The position numbers and the translations under genes were made by a program. From assembly GCA_000702025.1 (NCBI GenBank), contig JNKJ01000021.1, positions 61,420 through 125,419 on the forward strand: a stretch of DNA of 64,000 nt, given 5' to 3'. Below the pieces are notes generated by a model. That model made no database searches, was not told the DNA's origin, and worked only from the letters and a program-made list of their open reading frames with translations. This document shows positions 51,974 to 60,155 of this stretch, one piece after another. Position 1 is the first letter of the stretch; each line of letters begins with the position of its first letter. Source of the DNA: Blautia schinkii DSM 10518. GTDB lineage: Bacteria; Bacillota; Clostridia; Lachnospirales; Lachnospiraceae.

Positions 51974-53263
51974 ATGCTAATTGTAATGATGTCCATATCA
52001 GGGACGATACCTTTACTTTTATGTATTATTATATGGCTTGTACAGAGGCATACCTTCAGCGTTTCTCTTGGAATGAGAATGTTGAAGATAAGTATGTTTT
52101 TTTATCTTGTGCCTGTACAATTAGTATATCACATCCTTCCCCAGCCTATCTTTGATGTCTTATATGCAGGCAGACTGGCCATTGGCCCCGGGCATCCGTA
52201 CAAAGTCACCTACCATAAGGAATTGACCATATCTATTGGAAAATACTATATCTGGATTCCCAATTGGCTGTTGTGGATTTTGATACTATGGTTCCTGCTT
52301 ATTCTGATTTTTTCTGTTTATCAAACAATTAGTTATAAGTACTGTTTTCACAAATTAAAACTGCATTCAGAACTTCTGGAGGATTGCGGCGCGACACAAG
52401 AAAAGATCTTGACTGCAAAAAGTACCGTTTCGCCCTATTCCGTAGGATTTTTTAAACATTTCATCGTAATGCCTGACAAAGTTTATGGCCCTGAGCAGCG
52501 GCAAATGATTATCAAACATGAGGAATGCCACATCAAAAATCGGGATTCCTTAATGAAACTAATCTGTCTTATTGTTGTCTGCGTCCACTGGTTTAATCCT
52601 TTTGCTTATATTATGCTGGCAGTTTACGGGATTTTGTGCGAGTACCGTTGCGACGAATACGTTACCAGCGAGTTGTCTCCCGGGAAACGCAAGGATTACA
52701 TATATCTGCTCCTGGAGTGCGCTTCCTGCGAAAACACATTGCCTGTTGTTTGGAAAAATGGCTTTTCTTATTCAAAAGCCGTGATAAAAAGGAGGATAAA
52801 TTACATTATGTTTGGAAAGAAATCATCCGTCCGTAGAAAATTGTTGGCCGCCGCAGCAACTGTGTTTACCATTGCACTTAGCTCTTCCACAATTCTGGCT
52901 TATGAACCGTTGACATCCACAAATTGGAATCCGGAAGAAACCCTGGGAGACGGTGGATATTTTGCAATTTATTCCTCGGAGGAAGAGTTATATGAGGCAA
53001 GTGCCATACCCTATTATGTCGATTTTACCGAAGCCGACACAGCAATTTTAATAGGCAGCAAGTGGATTCCTTTTCATGAAATGCCTGCAAGAATAGGGTG
53101 TCACCATTCTTTTGAAACCAAGAAAAGCACATCGCATAGGCCCAATTCCTCGAGGGGATGTACATTAACAATGTACAAATTAAAAGTTTGTACGAGATGT
53201 AGTTATGTGAAAAATAAAACGGAAGTTAATAAAATTTCTTTCGATAAATGTCCACATAAATAA
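51974..53263 (+). CDS. BlaR1-like M56 metallopeptidase with Cys/His-rich extracellular tail
   Basis: 429 residues. Three or four N-terminal membrane helices, then the M56 zinc site HEECH (residues 182-186) with the downstream acidic ligand in CEYRCDEYV, and another membrane helix (RKLLAAAATVFTIALSSSTIL, about 278-298). BlaR1 proper has a 250-residue penicillin-binding sensor outside; here only about 130 residues follow, ending in a Cys/His-rich part (GCHHSFETKK, CTRCSYVKN, DKCPHK) that may bind metal. So it probably senses something other than beta-lactam. It forms a pair with the BlaI-like repressor. Confidence 0.85.
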   Translation: MLIVMMSISGTIPLLLCIIIWLVQRHTFSVSLGMRMLKISMFFYLVPVQLVYHILPQPIFDVLYAGRLAIGPGHPYKVTYHKELTISIGKYYIWIPNWLLWILILWFLLILIFSVYQTISYKYCFHKLKLHSELLEDCGATQEKILTAKSTVSPYSVGFFKHFIVMPDKVYGPEQRQMIIKHEECHIKNRDSLMKLICLIVVCVHWFNPFAYIMLAVYGILCEYRCDEYVTSELSPGKRKDYIYLLLECASCENTLPVVWKNGFSYSKAVIKRRINYIMFGKKSSVRRKLLAAAATVFTIALSSSTILAYEPLTSTNWNPEETLGDGGYFAIYSSEEELYEASAIPYYVDFTEADTAILIGSKWIPFHEMPARIGCHHSFETKKSTSHRPNSSRGCTLTMYKLKVCTRCSYVKNKTEVNKISFDKCPHK

Positions 53264-53313
53264 TCCTAATAGATAAGCCTTAATAAACAAGCCGTGAGGC
53301 CCAAAGGATGGAT

Positions 53314-53841
53314 TTACAATAAAGTAATTTTGTAAATATCGGCTTTTTCTCCCTCAAATTCAAAACTTCGTGCATAAATGCCGCCATTTTTCTTAATAGT
53401 TTTTATTGAGGGAATATTGGTTCTCTCTACCGATAAATACAATTCATTCATGCCAGCTTTTTTAGCAACTTTAAGAATTTGCCTGAGCATTTCGGTTGCA
53501 TATCCTTTATTTCTCATCGAGGGCCTCACGCTATACCCGCAGTTCCCGAGGTTGATTAAAAAGTCATTCAATGTATGCCGTAAATCAATCATGCCTACAA
53601 TTTCTTCCTGTTCCTCAACAGCAAAAAATGTATCTGTCAATACCCAATTGGAGCTTACTGTTTCTGGGCTTGCATTTTCCGTTACTGCCTGTAACCATTC
53701 TTCATACGTATCTGCTTTATCAAACAGCTCACTTCCATTGATAATGTTCTCTCCATTATCAAAATGCTCCTGCCTATACTTCAAGGCTTTATCCTTCAAT
53801 TTTAGTGTGGGTCTTACTAAATAAATATTATTATTCTCCAT
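53314..53841 (-). CDS. GNAT-family acetyltransferase (RimJ/RimL-like)
   Basis: 175 residues. IVGMIDLRHTLNDFLINLGNCGYSVRPSMRNKGYATEMLRQILKVA carries the RxxGxA/G acetyl-CoA motif in NKGYATEML, and SIKTIKKNGG matches the C-terminal motif. The group modifies N-termini, amino-glycosides or small molecules; the substrate is unknown. It starts one base after the TetR stop, with GGAGGACG upstream inside the TetR gene, so the two are translated together and probably coregulated. Confidence 0.85.
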   Translation of the reverse strand: MENNNIYLVRPTLKLKDKALKYRQEHFDNGENIINGSELFDKADTYEEWLQAVTENASPETVSSNWVLTDTFFAVEEQEEIVGMIDLRHTLNDFLINLGNCGYSVRPSMRNKGYATEMLRQILKVAKKAGMNELYLSVERTNIPSIKTIKKNGGIYARSFEFEGEKADIYKITLL

Positions 53842-53842
53842 G

Positions 53843-54430
53843 TCAAACGTCCTCCGGTACCAATAGTCTTTTTATTTCACATATTATTTCATTAGAGATA
53901 GCTTCATCAATTTTCATCAGCTTGCTATACATTCGCACTCCTTGGTATGAAAAAATAACCAGATTAAAAACTCCTTCAGGATTAACTTCTTTAAATTCTT
54001 TCGTTGATATTCCATAATTAATAAGCTCTACCCATGCAGCTTTAGATAATTCATACTGTCTGACTACTGTGTTATTTGTTTTCGATATCTTGGGATTGCT
54101 ATAGAATTCATAAATAGCTTGACTTAAAGAATTCTCCTCATCCGTCATTTCGCATGCATATCTTGAAAGAAGCTCATCCAAAATTGTAGTGGCAGGAATA
54201 TTGCCTGCAATTTTGGATAAAATCACGTCCTTTTGTTTTGCTGAGAAGTCATTGACAATTTCTAAAAATATTTGCTCAACACTATCATAATGGCGATACA
54301 ACCCACCCCGGCTAAGACCTGTTTCTTCGCAGATATCTTTCATTGTAATATCCTTGTAGCCTCTTTTAGAAAATAATTGATATGCTTTTTCACAGATGTT
54401 TTGTCGTGTTTTATCTCCTCTGGTACTCAC
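53843..54430 (-). CDS. TetR/AcrR-family transcriptional regulator
   Basis: 195 residues. N-terminal helix-turn-helix KTRQNICEKAYQLFSKRGYK, DITMKDICEETGLSRGGLYR HYDSVEQIF; a variable ligand-binding C-terminal part. The frame is open to 54541, but GTG 54430 is preceded by AAAGGAG at eight bases and starts right at the fold. A palindromic operator lies in its own promoter, so it is probably autorepressed. It may control the GNAT gene and the genes on the other side. Confidence 0.9.
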   Translation of the reverse strand: MSTRGDKTRQNICEKAYQLFSKRGYKDITMKDICEETGLSRGGLYRHYDSVEQIFLEIVNDFSAKQKDVILSKIAGNIPATTILDELLSRYACEMTDEENSLSQAIYEFYSNPKISKTNNTVVRQYELSKAAWVELINYGISTKEFKEVNPEGVFNLVIFSYQGVRMYSKLMKIDEAISNEIICEIKRLLVPEDV

Positions 54431-54466
54431 TTTTTTATCTCCTTTGCGGCATTCGTGTCTCAAATT

Positions 54467-54495
54467 ATTATGCGACATATATGTCGTTTTGTCAA
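54467..54495 (-). promoter_or_regulatory. TetR promoter with embedded operator
   Basis: Minus strand: TTGACA (54495-54490), 17 bases, CATAAT (54472-54467). The spacer holds CGACATATATGTCG (54473-54486), a perfect 14-base palindrome, right where a TetR dimer would block RNA polymerase. Confidence 0.75.
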
Positions 54496-54602
54496 TAATG
54501 ATTGTATGGTTTTCTAAATAATGGTTATGTCCAGTTTCCAAACTTTCAGAAACATGGTAGAATAAGATTCAGAGAGAATTAACGCAAACTAGGCTATGCG
54601 CA

Positions 54603-54785
54603 ATGAAAATGGAAAAAATCCACATGGAGAATAGTGAATTTAAACGTCAGCACGGTTTGGAAAGATTCATGGAAACGCAGAAAAAGAAATATACTTGTCG
54701 GAAGTGTGGAGGTGTTATTCCTATCCATCACAGAGAATGCCAAGAGAGGAGAAATCAGGTATGGAAAACTTTCTTAAGATATTAA
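54603..54785 (+). pseudogene. Truncated DUF3795-like C-terminal fragment
   Basis: 60 residues: RQHGLERFMETQKKKYTCRK and CGGVIPIHHRECQE look like the zinc-binding C-terminus of DUF3795-type proteins (CxxCGG...H..C) without their N-terminal cysteine-rich half. No ribosome binding site precedes the start. The frame overlaps the next gene by 25 bases. It may be a remnant or a very short standalone protein. Confidence 0.4.
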
Positions 54786-55222
54786 CAAGCGAAGGTAAAA
54801 ATGCGGAAGTGCCCGAAGAATATAATTATTTTGGCAAGCTCATAGGCAGTTGGAAAATCGACTACATTGATAACAGCAATGCCCACTCAATTCAAGGCGA
54901 ATGGCATTTTTCATGGGTTCTTGACGGGATGGCGGTTCAGGATGTTATTATCCTGCCCGATTTTGAACTTGGAACGACCTTTCGCGTCTATAATCCAAAT
55001 ACATATGCCTGGGATATTGCCTATTGCTTTACAGGAAAAATAATGCGGCTTGAGGCGAGAAAACAGGGGGATAAGATAGTCCTCACCAATATTGAGGACG
55101 AAAGAAGGAAATGGGTCTTTGCCAAAATCGAGGATGACAATTTTCATTGGCAGGATGTAATGGTACAGGATGACGGTGAATGGCATGTTAAATATGACTT
55201 ATATGCCCGTCGCATGCGATAA
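54761..55222 (+). CDS. Uncharacterised protein, beta-rich, lipocalin/DUF1579-like
   Basis: 153 residues. FGKLIGSWKIDYIDNSNAHS, QGEWHFSWVLDGMAVQDVII, LGTTFRVYNPNTYAWDIAYC and WVFAKIEDDNFHWQDVMVQD form repeating beta strands with many Trp, as in small beta-barrel (calycin/DUF1579-like) proteins that measure loss of a ligand. Function unknown. The ATG at 54761 has GAGGAG upstream. It overlaps the fragment before it and lies divergent from the TetR gene. Confidence 0.7.
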   Translation: MENFLKILTSEGKNAEVPEEYNYFGKLIGSWKIDYIDNSNAHSIQGEWHFSWVLDGMAVQDVIILPDFELGTTFRVYNPNTYAWDIAYCFTGKIMRLEARKQGDKIVLTNIEDERRKWVFAKIEDDNFHWQDVMVQDDGEWHVKYDLYARRMR

Positions 55223-55360
55223 ACCTTCTGTTCATTCCGGCGGGCAGCAAGCCAGATAAACTATTACATGCCTATTTAACGGATGCCGTGAGGTATTAGA
55301 CTGCACAGTTTAGCCAGGTGTAATTATTTGCGCGTAAAATTCGTGCGTGTTATTATAAAG

Positions 55361-55397
55361 AAGCAGCGGCGCCTTTTAAGGTCAGTCCGCTGCTTTT
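55361..55397. terminator. Hairpin at the apbE 3' end
   Basis: AAGCAGCGG and CCGCTGCTT pair around a 17-base loop and overlap the last codons of apbE. T-rich sequence lies on both sides, so it may terminate transcription in either direction. Confidence 0.55.
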
Positions 55398-56458
55398 ACA
55401 GTTTCCGATACAGGGATTTCTTTCTGGAAATCTTTTGTATAATGGACCTGGTAATCCTTAGTAATAAAGATTGCCTGCACATCATCCCTTGCCTCTGCGA
55501 AAGCCATTCCTTTTTCAAGACCTAAAGCAAAACAAGTGGTGCTGAGCGCATCGCCATCCACAGATTTGTCCGAAATAATCGTCACTGCCACCAGGTCATT
55601 GTCGTAGGGATAACCGCTGCGGGGGTCAAGGATATGATGATATATCTCGCCGTCTTTCTCAAAATACCTCTCGTAAATCCCGGAGGAAACCACAGATTTC
55701 CCGCGGATGTCCATGGTAGCGATCGTTTCATTCCGGTCAGCAAAGGGCTTCTGGATTCCAATGTGAAAAGCCTTTTTGCCCGGCTTCTCTCCGATGCAAA
55801 GCACATTGCCTCCGAGATTGATGATAGCACTTTTTACCCCTTTTGCCTCGAGAAATTCCTTCATCTTATCTGCAATGTAACCCTTGGCTATCGCCCCCAG
55901 ATCAAAGGCGGTGTCCGCAGAACCAAGTGTTATTCTGGTGCCCTGTACAACGGCATCCTCATAGCTGCAGGCAGCAACGGCTTTCTCAATCTGCTCCTTT
56001 CCGGGTACTACAGGCTTCTCCGAAGTGAAATCCCAAAGCGAAGTAAGAGGTGCAATGGCAATGTCAAAAGCCCCCTGAGATTCCCGGGAATACGAAAGCC
56101 CTGTGGACAAAAGCTCGGCCAGAGGTTCGGATATTTCATAAGTATCTGTACTTCCTTCAACAGGTTCAAGTTCCCGGTGGTTAAGTTTGTACAGCTCACT
56201 GCCTTCTTTCGTGCGGCTGAATATATTCTCATATTCATCACAAAGCGCCATGCACTCATCCAAAAGGGGGCGCTGCGAGGAATCGTAAATTGTAACTTTG
56301 ACAATGGTATTTAGCTTGAAACTGGTAGCGGTGATTTCTTTCTGCCCGCATCCGGTAAGCATCGCCATTCCAAGCAAAACTAGAAAGCCGCAAAGCGGTC
56401 TGCCGATTGTTCTGGTTATTTCATCTAAAATATCCATAAAAAACAAGTGCTTCTTCAT
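55382..56458 (-). CDS. apbE: FAD:protein FMN transferase (ApbE), lipoprotein
   Basis: 358 residues. N-terminal membrane segment with the lipobox MLTGCG (Cys 37), so anchored outside the cytoplasmic membrane. ApbE motifs: AIAPLTSLWDF, FDLGAIAKGYIADKM, SAIINLGGNVLCIG and HHILDPRSGYPYDNDLVAVT with the Mg-binding DGDALSTTCF. It moves FMN from FAD onto a Thr of flavoproteins such as RnfD and RnfG, both encoded 6-8 kb upstream. It has its own ribosome binding site (AGGAG) and is alone in its unit. Confidence 0.93.
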   Translation of the reverse strand: MKKHLFFMDILDEITRTIGRPLCGFLVLLGMAMLTGCGQKEITATSFKLNTIVKVTIYDSSQRPLLDECMALCDEYENIFSRTKEGSELYKLNHRELEPVEGSTDTYEISEPLAELLSTGLSYSRESQGAFDIAIAPLTSLWDFTSEKPVVPGKEQIEKAVAACSYEDAVVQGTRITLGSADTAFDLGAIAKGYIADKMKEFLEAKGVKSAIINLGGNVLCIGEKPGKKAFHIGIQKPFADRNETIATMDIRGKSVVSSGIYERYFEKDGEIYHHILDPRSGYPYDNDLVAVTIISDKSVDGDALSTTCFALGLEKGMAFAEARDDVQAIFITKDYQVHYTKDFQKEIPVSETVKAAD

Positions 56459-56609
56459 ATTTTATCTCCTAAAAAGAGGCCTCGCAGGATTACCCGCCGC
56501 CGCCCGGAGTTGATGTTTTCTGGTGATAATATAGCATTTTTTAACATTATTTAGTATACCAGAAAAAGTATTTCCTACACAATAGAATTATGATAAAATG
56601 TGGGGGAAT

Positions 56610-56745
56610 GGGGGGCCCCCGGGAAGTAATCGAACGGGGAACGGAAGGAAAATCGGAGCGGGGGCTTGGTCCACGTCAGGGTGATGCTCGCTTCCCCAGG
56701 CCCCCAGTTCCTTCCCCTTACCGTTCAACACCTTTGCGGGGGCCC
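56610..56745. repeat. GC-rich palindromic element, copy 1
   Basis: A 136-base imperfect inverted repeat. The outer GGGGGCCCCCGG faces GCGGGGGCCC; GAACGGGGAACGGAAGGAA faces TTCCTTCCCCTTACCGTTC, and inner GCGGGGGCTTGG faces CCAGGCCCCC. It shares a CTTACCGTTCAAC block and the general design with 63657-63861. It lies between apbE and yaaA, immediately upstream of the yaaA ribosome binding site. The rest of 56459-56758 has no gene. Confidence 0.7.
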
Positions 56746-56758
56746 ATAGGAGACACAA

Positions 56759-57505
56759 ATGAGAATTATTATTTCACCAGCCAAGAAAATGAATATAGAA
56801 ACAGACATCATGCAATACCGCGGCTACCCGGCCTTCATGGAACAGACCCGGGAACTGCAGGAATATATGAAAGGTCTTTCTTACCCGCAGGCCAAAGCAC
56901 TATGGAAGTGCAATGACAAGATTGCAGAGCTGAATTACAAGCGCTTTGCAGACATGGACCTCACACGCTGTCCTACGCCTGCGCTTCTTTCATATGAAGG
57001 AATCCAATACCAATATATGGCACCTGCTGTGTTTGAGGACAGCCAGTGGGAATTTGTCCAGGAGCATTTGCGCATCTTATCTGGATTTTACGGTGTGGTA
57101 AAGCCTCTTGACGGTGTGGTGCCTTATCGTTTGGAGATGCAGGCGAAAATTAACCTGCCGCCGCATAAGAATCTTTATTCGTACTGGGGCGATAAGATTT
57201 TTAGAGAAGTTTCCCGCGATGCGGAATGGATTTTGAACCTTGCGAGTAAAGAGTATTCTAAGTGTGTTGAGGATTACCTTGAACCCGGACTTCCATATAT
57301 TACATGTATCTTTGGAGAGGAAAAGGATGGGAAAATCATACAGAAAGGTACGCTTGCCAAGATGGCCCGGGGCGAGATGGTGCGGTTTCTTTCCCGGGAG
57401 GGGATTACACAGCCTGAGGGCGTAAAGGATTTTCGGGGTTTGGGCTTTACATATAGTGATGAATATTCAGACGCTATGAATTTTACTTTTTTGAAGCATA
57501 ACTGA
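56759..57505 (+). CDS. yaaA: Peroxide stress protein YaaA (UPF0246)
   Basis: 248 residues. MRIIISPAKKMN and the conserved LSGFYGVVKPLDGVVPYRLEM block identify the YaaA/DUF328 family, with the C-terminal GLGFTYSDEYSDAMNFTFLK. In E. coli it lowers free iron under peroxide stress and binds DNA; the biochemical activity is not settled. AGGAG lies six bases before the ATG. It sits just after the palindromic element. A tandem repeat begins at its stop codon. Confidence 0.93.
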   Translation: MRIIISPAKKMNIETDIMQYRGYPAFMEQTRELQEYMKGLSYPQAKALWKCNDKIAELNYKRFADMDLTRCPTPALLSYEGIQYQYMAPAVFEDSQWEFVQEHLRILSGFYGVVKPLDGVVPYRLEMQAKINLPPHKNLYSYWGDKIFREVSRDAEWILNLASKEYSKCVEDYLEPGLPYITCIFGEEKDGKIIQKGTLAKMARGEMVRFLSREGITQPEGVKDFRGLGFTYSDEYSDAMNFTFLKHN

Positions 57506-57615
57506 CGCAGTGCAAGATGCGAATCAGATACATGCAGGATACGAAACTGACACAGTGCAAGATACGAAACTGATGCAGTATAAGATACGAATTAGATGTA
57601 GTGCAAGATGCAAAA
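57502..57615. repeat. 23-base tandem repeat, five copies
   Basis: Units starting CTGACGCAGTGCAAGATGCG, CAGATACATGCAGGATACGA, CTGACACAGTGCAAGATACG, CTGATGCAGTATAAGATACG and TAGATGTAGTGCAAGATGCA, each 22-23 bases with substitutions. The first unit covers the yaaA stop codon, so expansion could alter the C-terminus only if it moved upstream. The array ends 43 bases before the next gene. Confidence 0.8.
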
Positions 57616-57658
57616 TTTGTGCATACTGGATATAACGTAACATAGGAGGATAGATTAT

Positions 57659-57841
57659 ATGAGCAAGAAATCTAATTGCGAATACTGTGCTAATTATACA
57701 TACGATGAGGTTTATGAATGCTTCACCTGTGAGGTGAACCTGGACGAGGATGAGATGGCCAGGTTCATCACAGGAAAGTTTCAGGATTGTCCTTATTTCC
57801 AGATGGGAGACGAGTACCGCATTGTTCGCAAGCAAATGTAA
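57659..57841 (+). CDS. Small cysteine-rich protein (DUF6472-like)
   Basis: 60 residues: NCEYCANYTYDEVYECFTCEVNLDEDEMARF then FQDCPYF and EYRIVRKQM. Two CxxC pairs and one further Cys-Pro suggest a small zinc- or iron-binding module. Resembles DUF6472 proteins of clostridia, judged by memory of the family. AGGAGG lies eight bases before the ATG. No known function. Confidence 0.75.
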   Translation: MSKKSNCEYCANYTYDEVYECFTCEVNLDEDEMARFITGKFQDCPYFQMGDEYRIVRKQM

Positions 57842-57916
57842 ATGTTAAATGTGAACGGCAGATATTAACAGCGGATATATGGCGTGCAGCAAAGCCAGGC
57901 AGGCATGGCGGATGTG

Positions 57917-58819
57917 CTACGGGGTATTTGATTTTGCGGTTTTTGGTGTCGAGCGCGGAACCTTTGGAAGGGTGAAGCCTTTTCCTTTCACTTCATTCAC
58001 CTTGCTGATCACCATGAACGCGGACGGGTCGATTTCCATGACAATTTTATTCAGCCGGATTAATTCCCGGTTGGATATGACAGTGAGCACCATGGGCCGG
58101 TCCCTGCGCAGGTATCCGGTCTCGGCCTGAATCAGGGTGGAGCCGCGGTCAAGCTGGGTATTGATCGCATTATTGATTTCTTCGTAATTCTTGCTGACGA
58201 TTTTTACCTGGGTCTGCGCCATGCCGAGGGTGAGCACTTTATCCAGGACAAAGGTGTAGATAAGTACAAGCAGGATGCCGTAAATGCTTTCTTCCACATC
58301 CGAGAAGGTCATCTGCAGGATGAGGATGATAAAGTCAAATACATACAGGGAAACGGATACCGGGATTCCCAGGCGGCGGTTAAGCACCAGGGGAGGGATA
58401 TCCATACCGCCTGTGGATGCTCCGGCGCGGATGACAATACCGATGCCGAAACCGATTAAAAGCCCTGCGCACACAGTTGCCAGCATTTTGTCGCTGGTGA
58501 TGGTGGAAAGCGCGGGGAAGCGCTGCAGGATATCGAGGATAAACGGATAATAAAAGGAGCTGACCAGAGTGGTGAGAGCGAAAGCCTTTCCCAGGACGAG
58601 AACTCCAAGCACAAACATGGCAGCGTTGAAAAACAGTGCAAAGGCGGAAATCGGCAGTCCGAAATAGTGGCGTGTACAAAGGGCAAGTCCCGTGGTGCCG
58701 CCGGTGATAATGCCGTTGGGCAGCAGAAAGGCAACGATACCCAGGGCATAGACGGTGTTTCCGAAGAGGATAGCCGCAAAATCCCGGAAGTATTTGTGTA
58801 AGGCTGTTTTTTGTGTCAT
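57917..58819 (-). CDS. YitT-family membrane protein (DUF161 plus DUF2179)
   Basis: 300 residues. N-terminal five-helix membrane region (FGNTVYALGIVAFLLPNGIITGGTTGLAL, LLIGFGIGIVIRAGASTGGMDIPPLVL), and a C-terminal DUF2179 domain (VKIVSKNYEEINNAINTQLDRGSTLIQAETGYLRRDRPMVLTVISN). Function unknown. The C-terminal tail (LPKVPRSTPKTAKSNTP) is basic and unstructured. Ribosome binding site AAGGAATTG is moderate. Confidence 0.9.
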   Translation of the reverse strand: MTQKTALHKYFRDFAAILFGNTVYALGIVAFLLPNGIITGGTTGLALCTRHYFGLPISAFALFFNAAMFVLGVLVLGKAFALTTLVSSFYYPFILDILQRFPALSTITSDKMLATVCAGLLIGFGIGIVIRAGASTGGMDIPPLVLNRRLGIPVSVSLYVFDFIILILQMTFSDVEESIYGILLVLIYTFVLDKVLTLGMAQTQVKIVSKNYEEINNAINTQLDRGSTLIQAETGYLRRDRPMVLTVISNRELIRLNKIVMEIDPSAFMVISKVNEVKGKGFTLPKVPRSTPKTAKSNTP

Positions 58820-59054
58820 GACAATTCCTTCTTTCTATGAAATGATTTGCTACTTTGATAAAGCGGTACAAAAAAACAGACTGTCTAATGACAGCCTGTC
58901 CAAAATTCCACATATTCAGTTAAGGTGCAGACAATTTCCAAAGTTTTCATCTTAGGTCACCTCAATGTTGGTTAAATCGTACTTCGATATCATAACATAT
59001 GGAAATCTAAAAGTAAATTCTGTTTTTCCCCTTTTGTAATGGAAGTATATGTAT

Positions 59055-59060
59055 TATAAT
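59055..59060 (+). promoter_or_regulatory. Likely upp promoter -10 element
   Basis: TATAAT lies 41 bases before the upp start, with TTGTAA 15 bases upstream of it. The 58820-59040 stretch otherwise shows no gene or riboswitch that I recognise. Confidence 0.4.
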
Positions 59061-59100
59061 AGAAAGAACTGAAAACCACAGATAAGAGAGGATTTGAGAT

Positions 59101-59730
59101 ATGGAACAGGTATATATCATGGATCATCCGCTGATCCAGCACAAAATTTCTATGCTTCGTGATTACAGGACAGGAACCAATGAGTTTCGCAAGCTTGTAG
59201 AGGAAATTGGGATTCTTATGGGGTACGAGGCTCTGAGAGATCTGCCTACAGAAGACGTGGAGGTTACCACACCGCTTGAAACCTGTATGACACCTATGAT
59301 TTCTGGCAAAAAACTGGCTGTCATTCCTGTTTTGCGTGCAGGCCTTGGTATGGTAAACAGTATTCTCACTCTGGTGCCGTCTGCAAAGGTCGGCCATGTA
59401 GGACTTTACCGTGATCCGGAAACGCATGAACCTCATGAGTACTATTGCAAGCTTCCCGAATCCATCAATGAGCGTATCGCTGTTGTGGTGGACCCCATGC
59501 TGGCGACAGGCGGCTCCGCTGTGGCTGCTGTAGACTTCATTAAGCAAAAGGGCGGCAAGAACATTAAGTTTATGTGCATCATTGCAGCACCGGACGGACT
59601 TAAAAGACTGCATGAGACGCATCCCGATATCCAGATTTACTGCGGACATTTGGACCGCTGCCTGAACGAGCACGCGTACATCTGCCCGGGACTGGGCGAT
59701 GCGGGCGACCGTATTTTCGGCACGAAGTAG
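59101..59730 (+). CDS. upp: Uracil phosphoribosyltransferase
   Basis: 209 residues. [21 protein letters not shown] is the classic N-terminus, the PRPP loop is [13 protein letters not shown], and [38 protein letters not shown] completes the uracil-binding part. It makes UMP from uracil and PRPP in pyrimidine salvage. GAGAGGA is upstream. No RNA regulator such as a PyrR leader is evident. Confidence 0.96.
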   Translation: MEQVYIMDHPLIQHKISMLRDYRTGTNEFRKLVEEIGILMGYEALRDLPTEDVEVTTPLETCMTPMISGKKLAVIPVLRAGLGMVNSILTLVPSAKVGHVGLYRDPETHEPHEYYCKLPESINERIAVVVDPMLATGGSAVAAVDFIKQKGGKNIKFMCIIAAPDGLKRLHETHPDIQIYCGHLDRCLNEHAYICPGLGDAGDRIFGTK

Positions 59731-59905
59731 GTACGTGTACATGGAATCAATAAGTTGATAGGTGGGATAAAATGGGGAATAATCCTAATGGAGTATTATT
59801 TAGCCTAATTCCATTTCTAGTTCTAGGAATATTATTCCTGACGAAGAAGGAAATTTTTGTAAGAGTCATTACAAAAAAAGACCTTAGAAAATTTTTCAAA
59901 AAAGC

Positions 59906-59934
59906 TTGACATAGCTTGTAAAAGATGATAGTTT
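59906..59934 (+). promoter_or_regulatory. Promoter of the rplJ-rplL operon
   Basis: TTGACA (59906-59911), 17 bases, TAGTTT (59929-59934). The transcript starts just before the L10 leader. Confidence 0.65.
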
Positions 59935-59939
59935 AATAC

Positions 59940-60057
59940 AGAACGCTGCCGAAGACAGTAGGTGCCGTAAGGCATAAGGGTCAAAACGCCTACCGAGGAC
60001 TAAGTATTCTGAGATAAGATTACCAGGCCTTACTGTCGTGCAGTAAGGCCTTTTTTA
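59940..60057 (+). ncRNA. Ribosomal protein L10 leader RNA
   Basis: Sequence AACGCTGCCGAAGACAGTAG followed by the GGTGCCGTAAGGCATAAGGG stretch and CGCCTACCGAGGACTAAG matches the kink-turn-like fold of L10 leaders (RF00557 type); it is followed by a terminator hairpin (60025-60057). L10/L7/L12 protein complex binds the leader to stop its own synthesis. A covariance search would confirm boundaries. Confidence 0.85.
60025..60057 (+). terminator. Attenuator hairpin of the L10 leader
   Basis: AGGCCTTACTG and CAGTAAGGCCT pair perfectly around TCGTG and are followed by TTTTT. This is the transcription-attenuation step of the leader, about 100 bases before rplJ. Confidence 0.8.
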
Positions 60058-60155
60058 TGAATTGAGAGGTGGCACAGTACACCGGGAGATTCATATCGGT
60101 CATATACTCATTGCGACGGCGGTATATCAAAATCTATAAGGAGGTGTACCATTTC

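Noticed and set aside
51598..53263. Beta-lactam resistance operon
   Set aside because: No beta-lactamase or penicillin-binding gene nearby, and the M56 protein lacks the penicillin-binding sensor domain.
55634..56314. 226-codon plus-strand frame
   Set aside because: Antisense shadow of apbE.
57502..57615. CRISPR array
   Set aside because: Units are contiguous with no spacers; a plain tandem repeat.
58820..59100. Riboswitch or pyrimidine attenuator before upp
   Set aside because: No recognisable aptamer or terminator/antiterminator pair on the plus strand in this interval.
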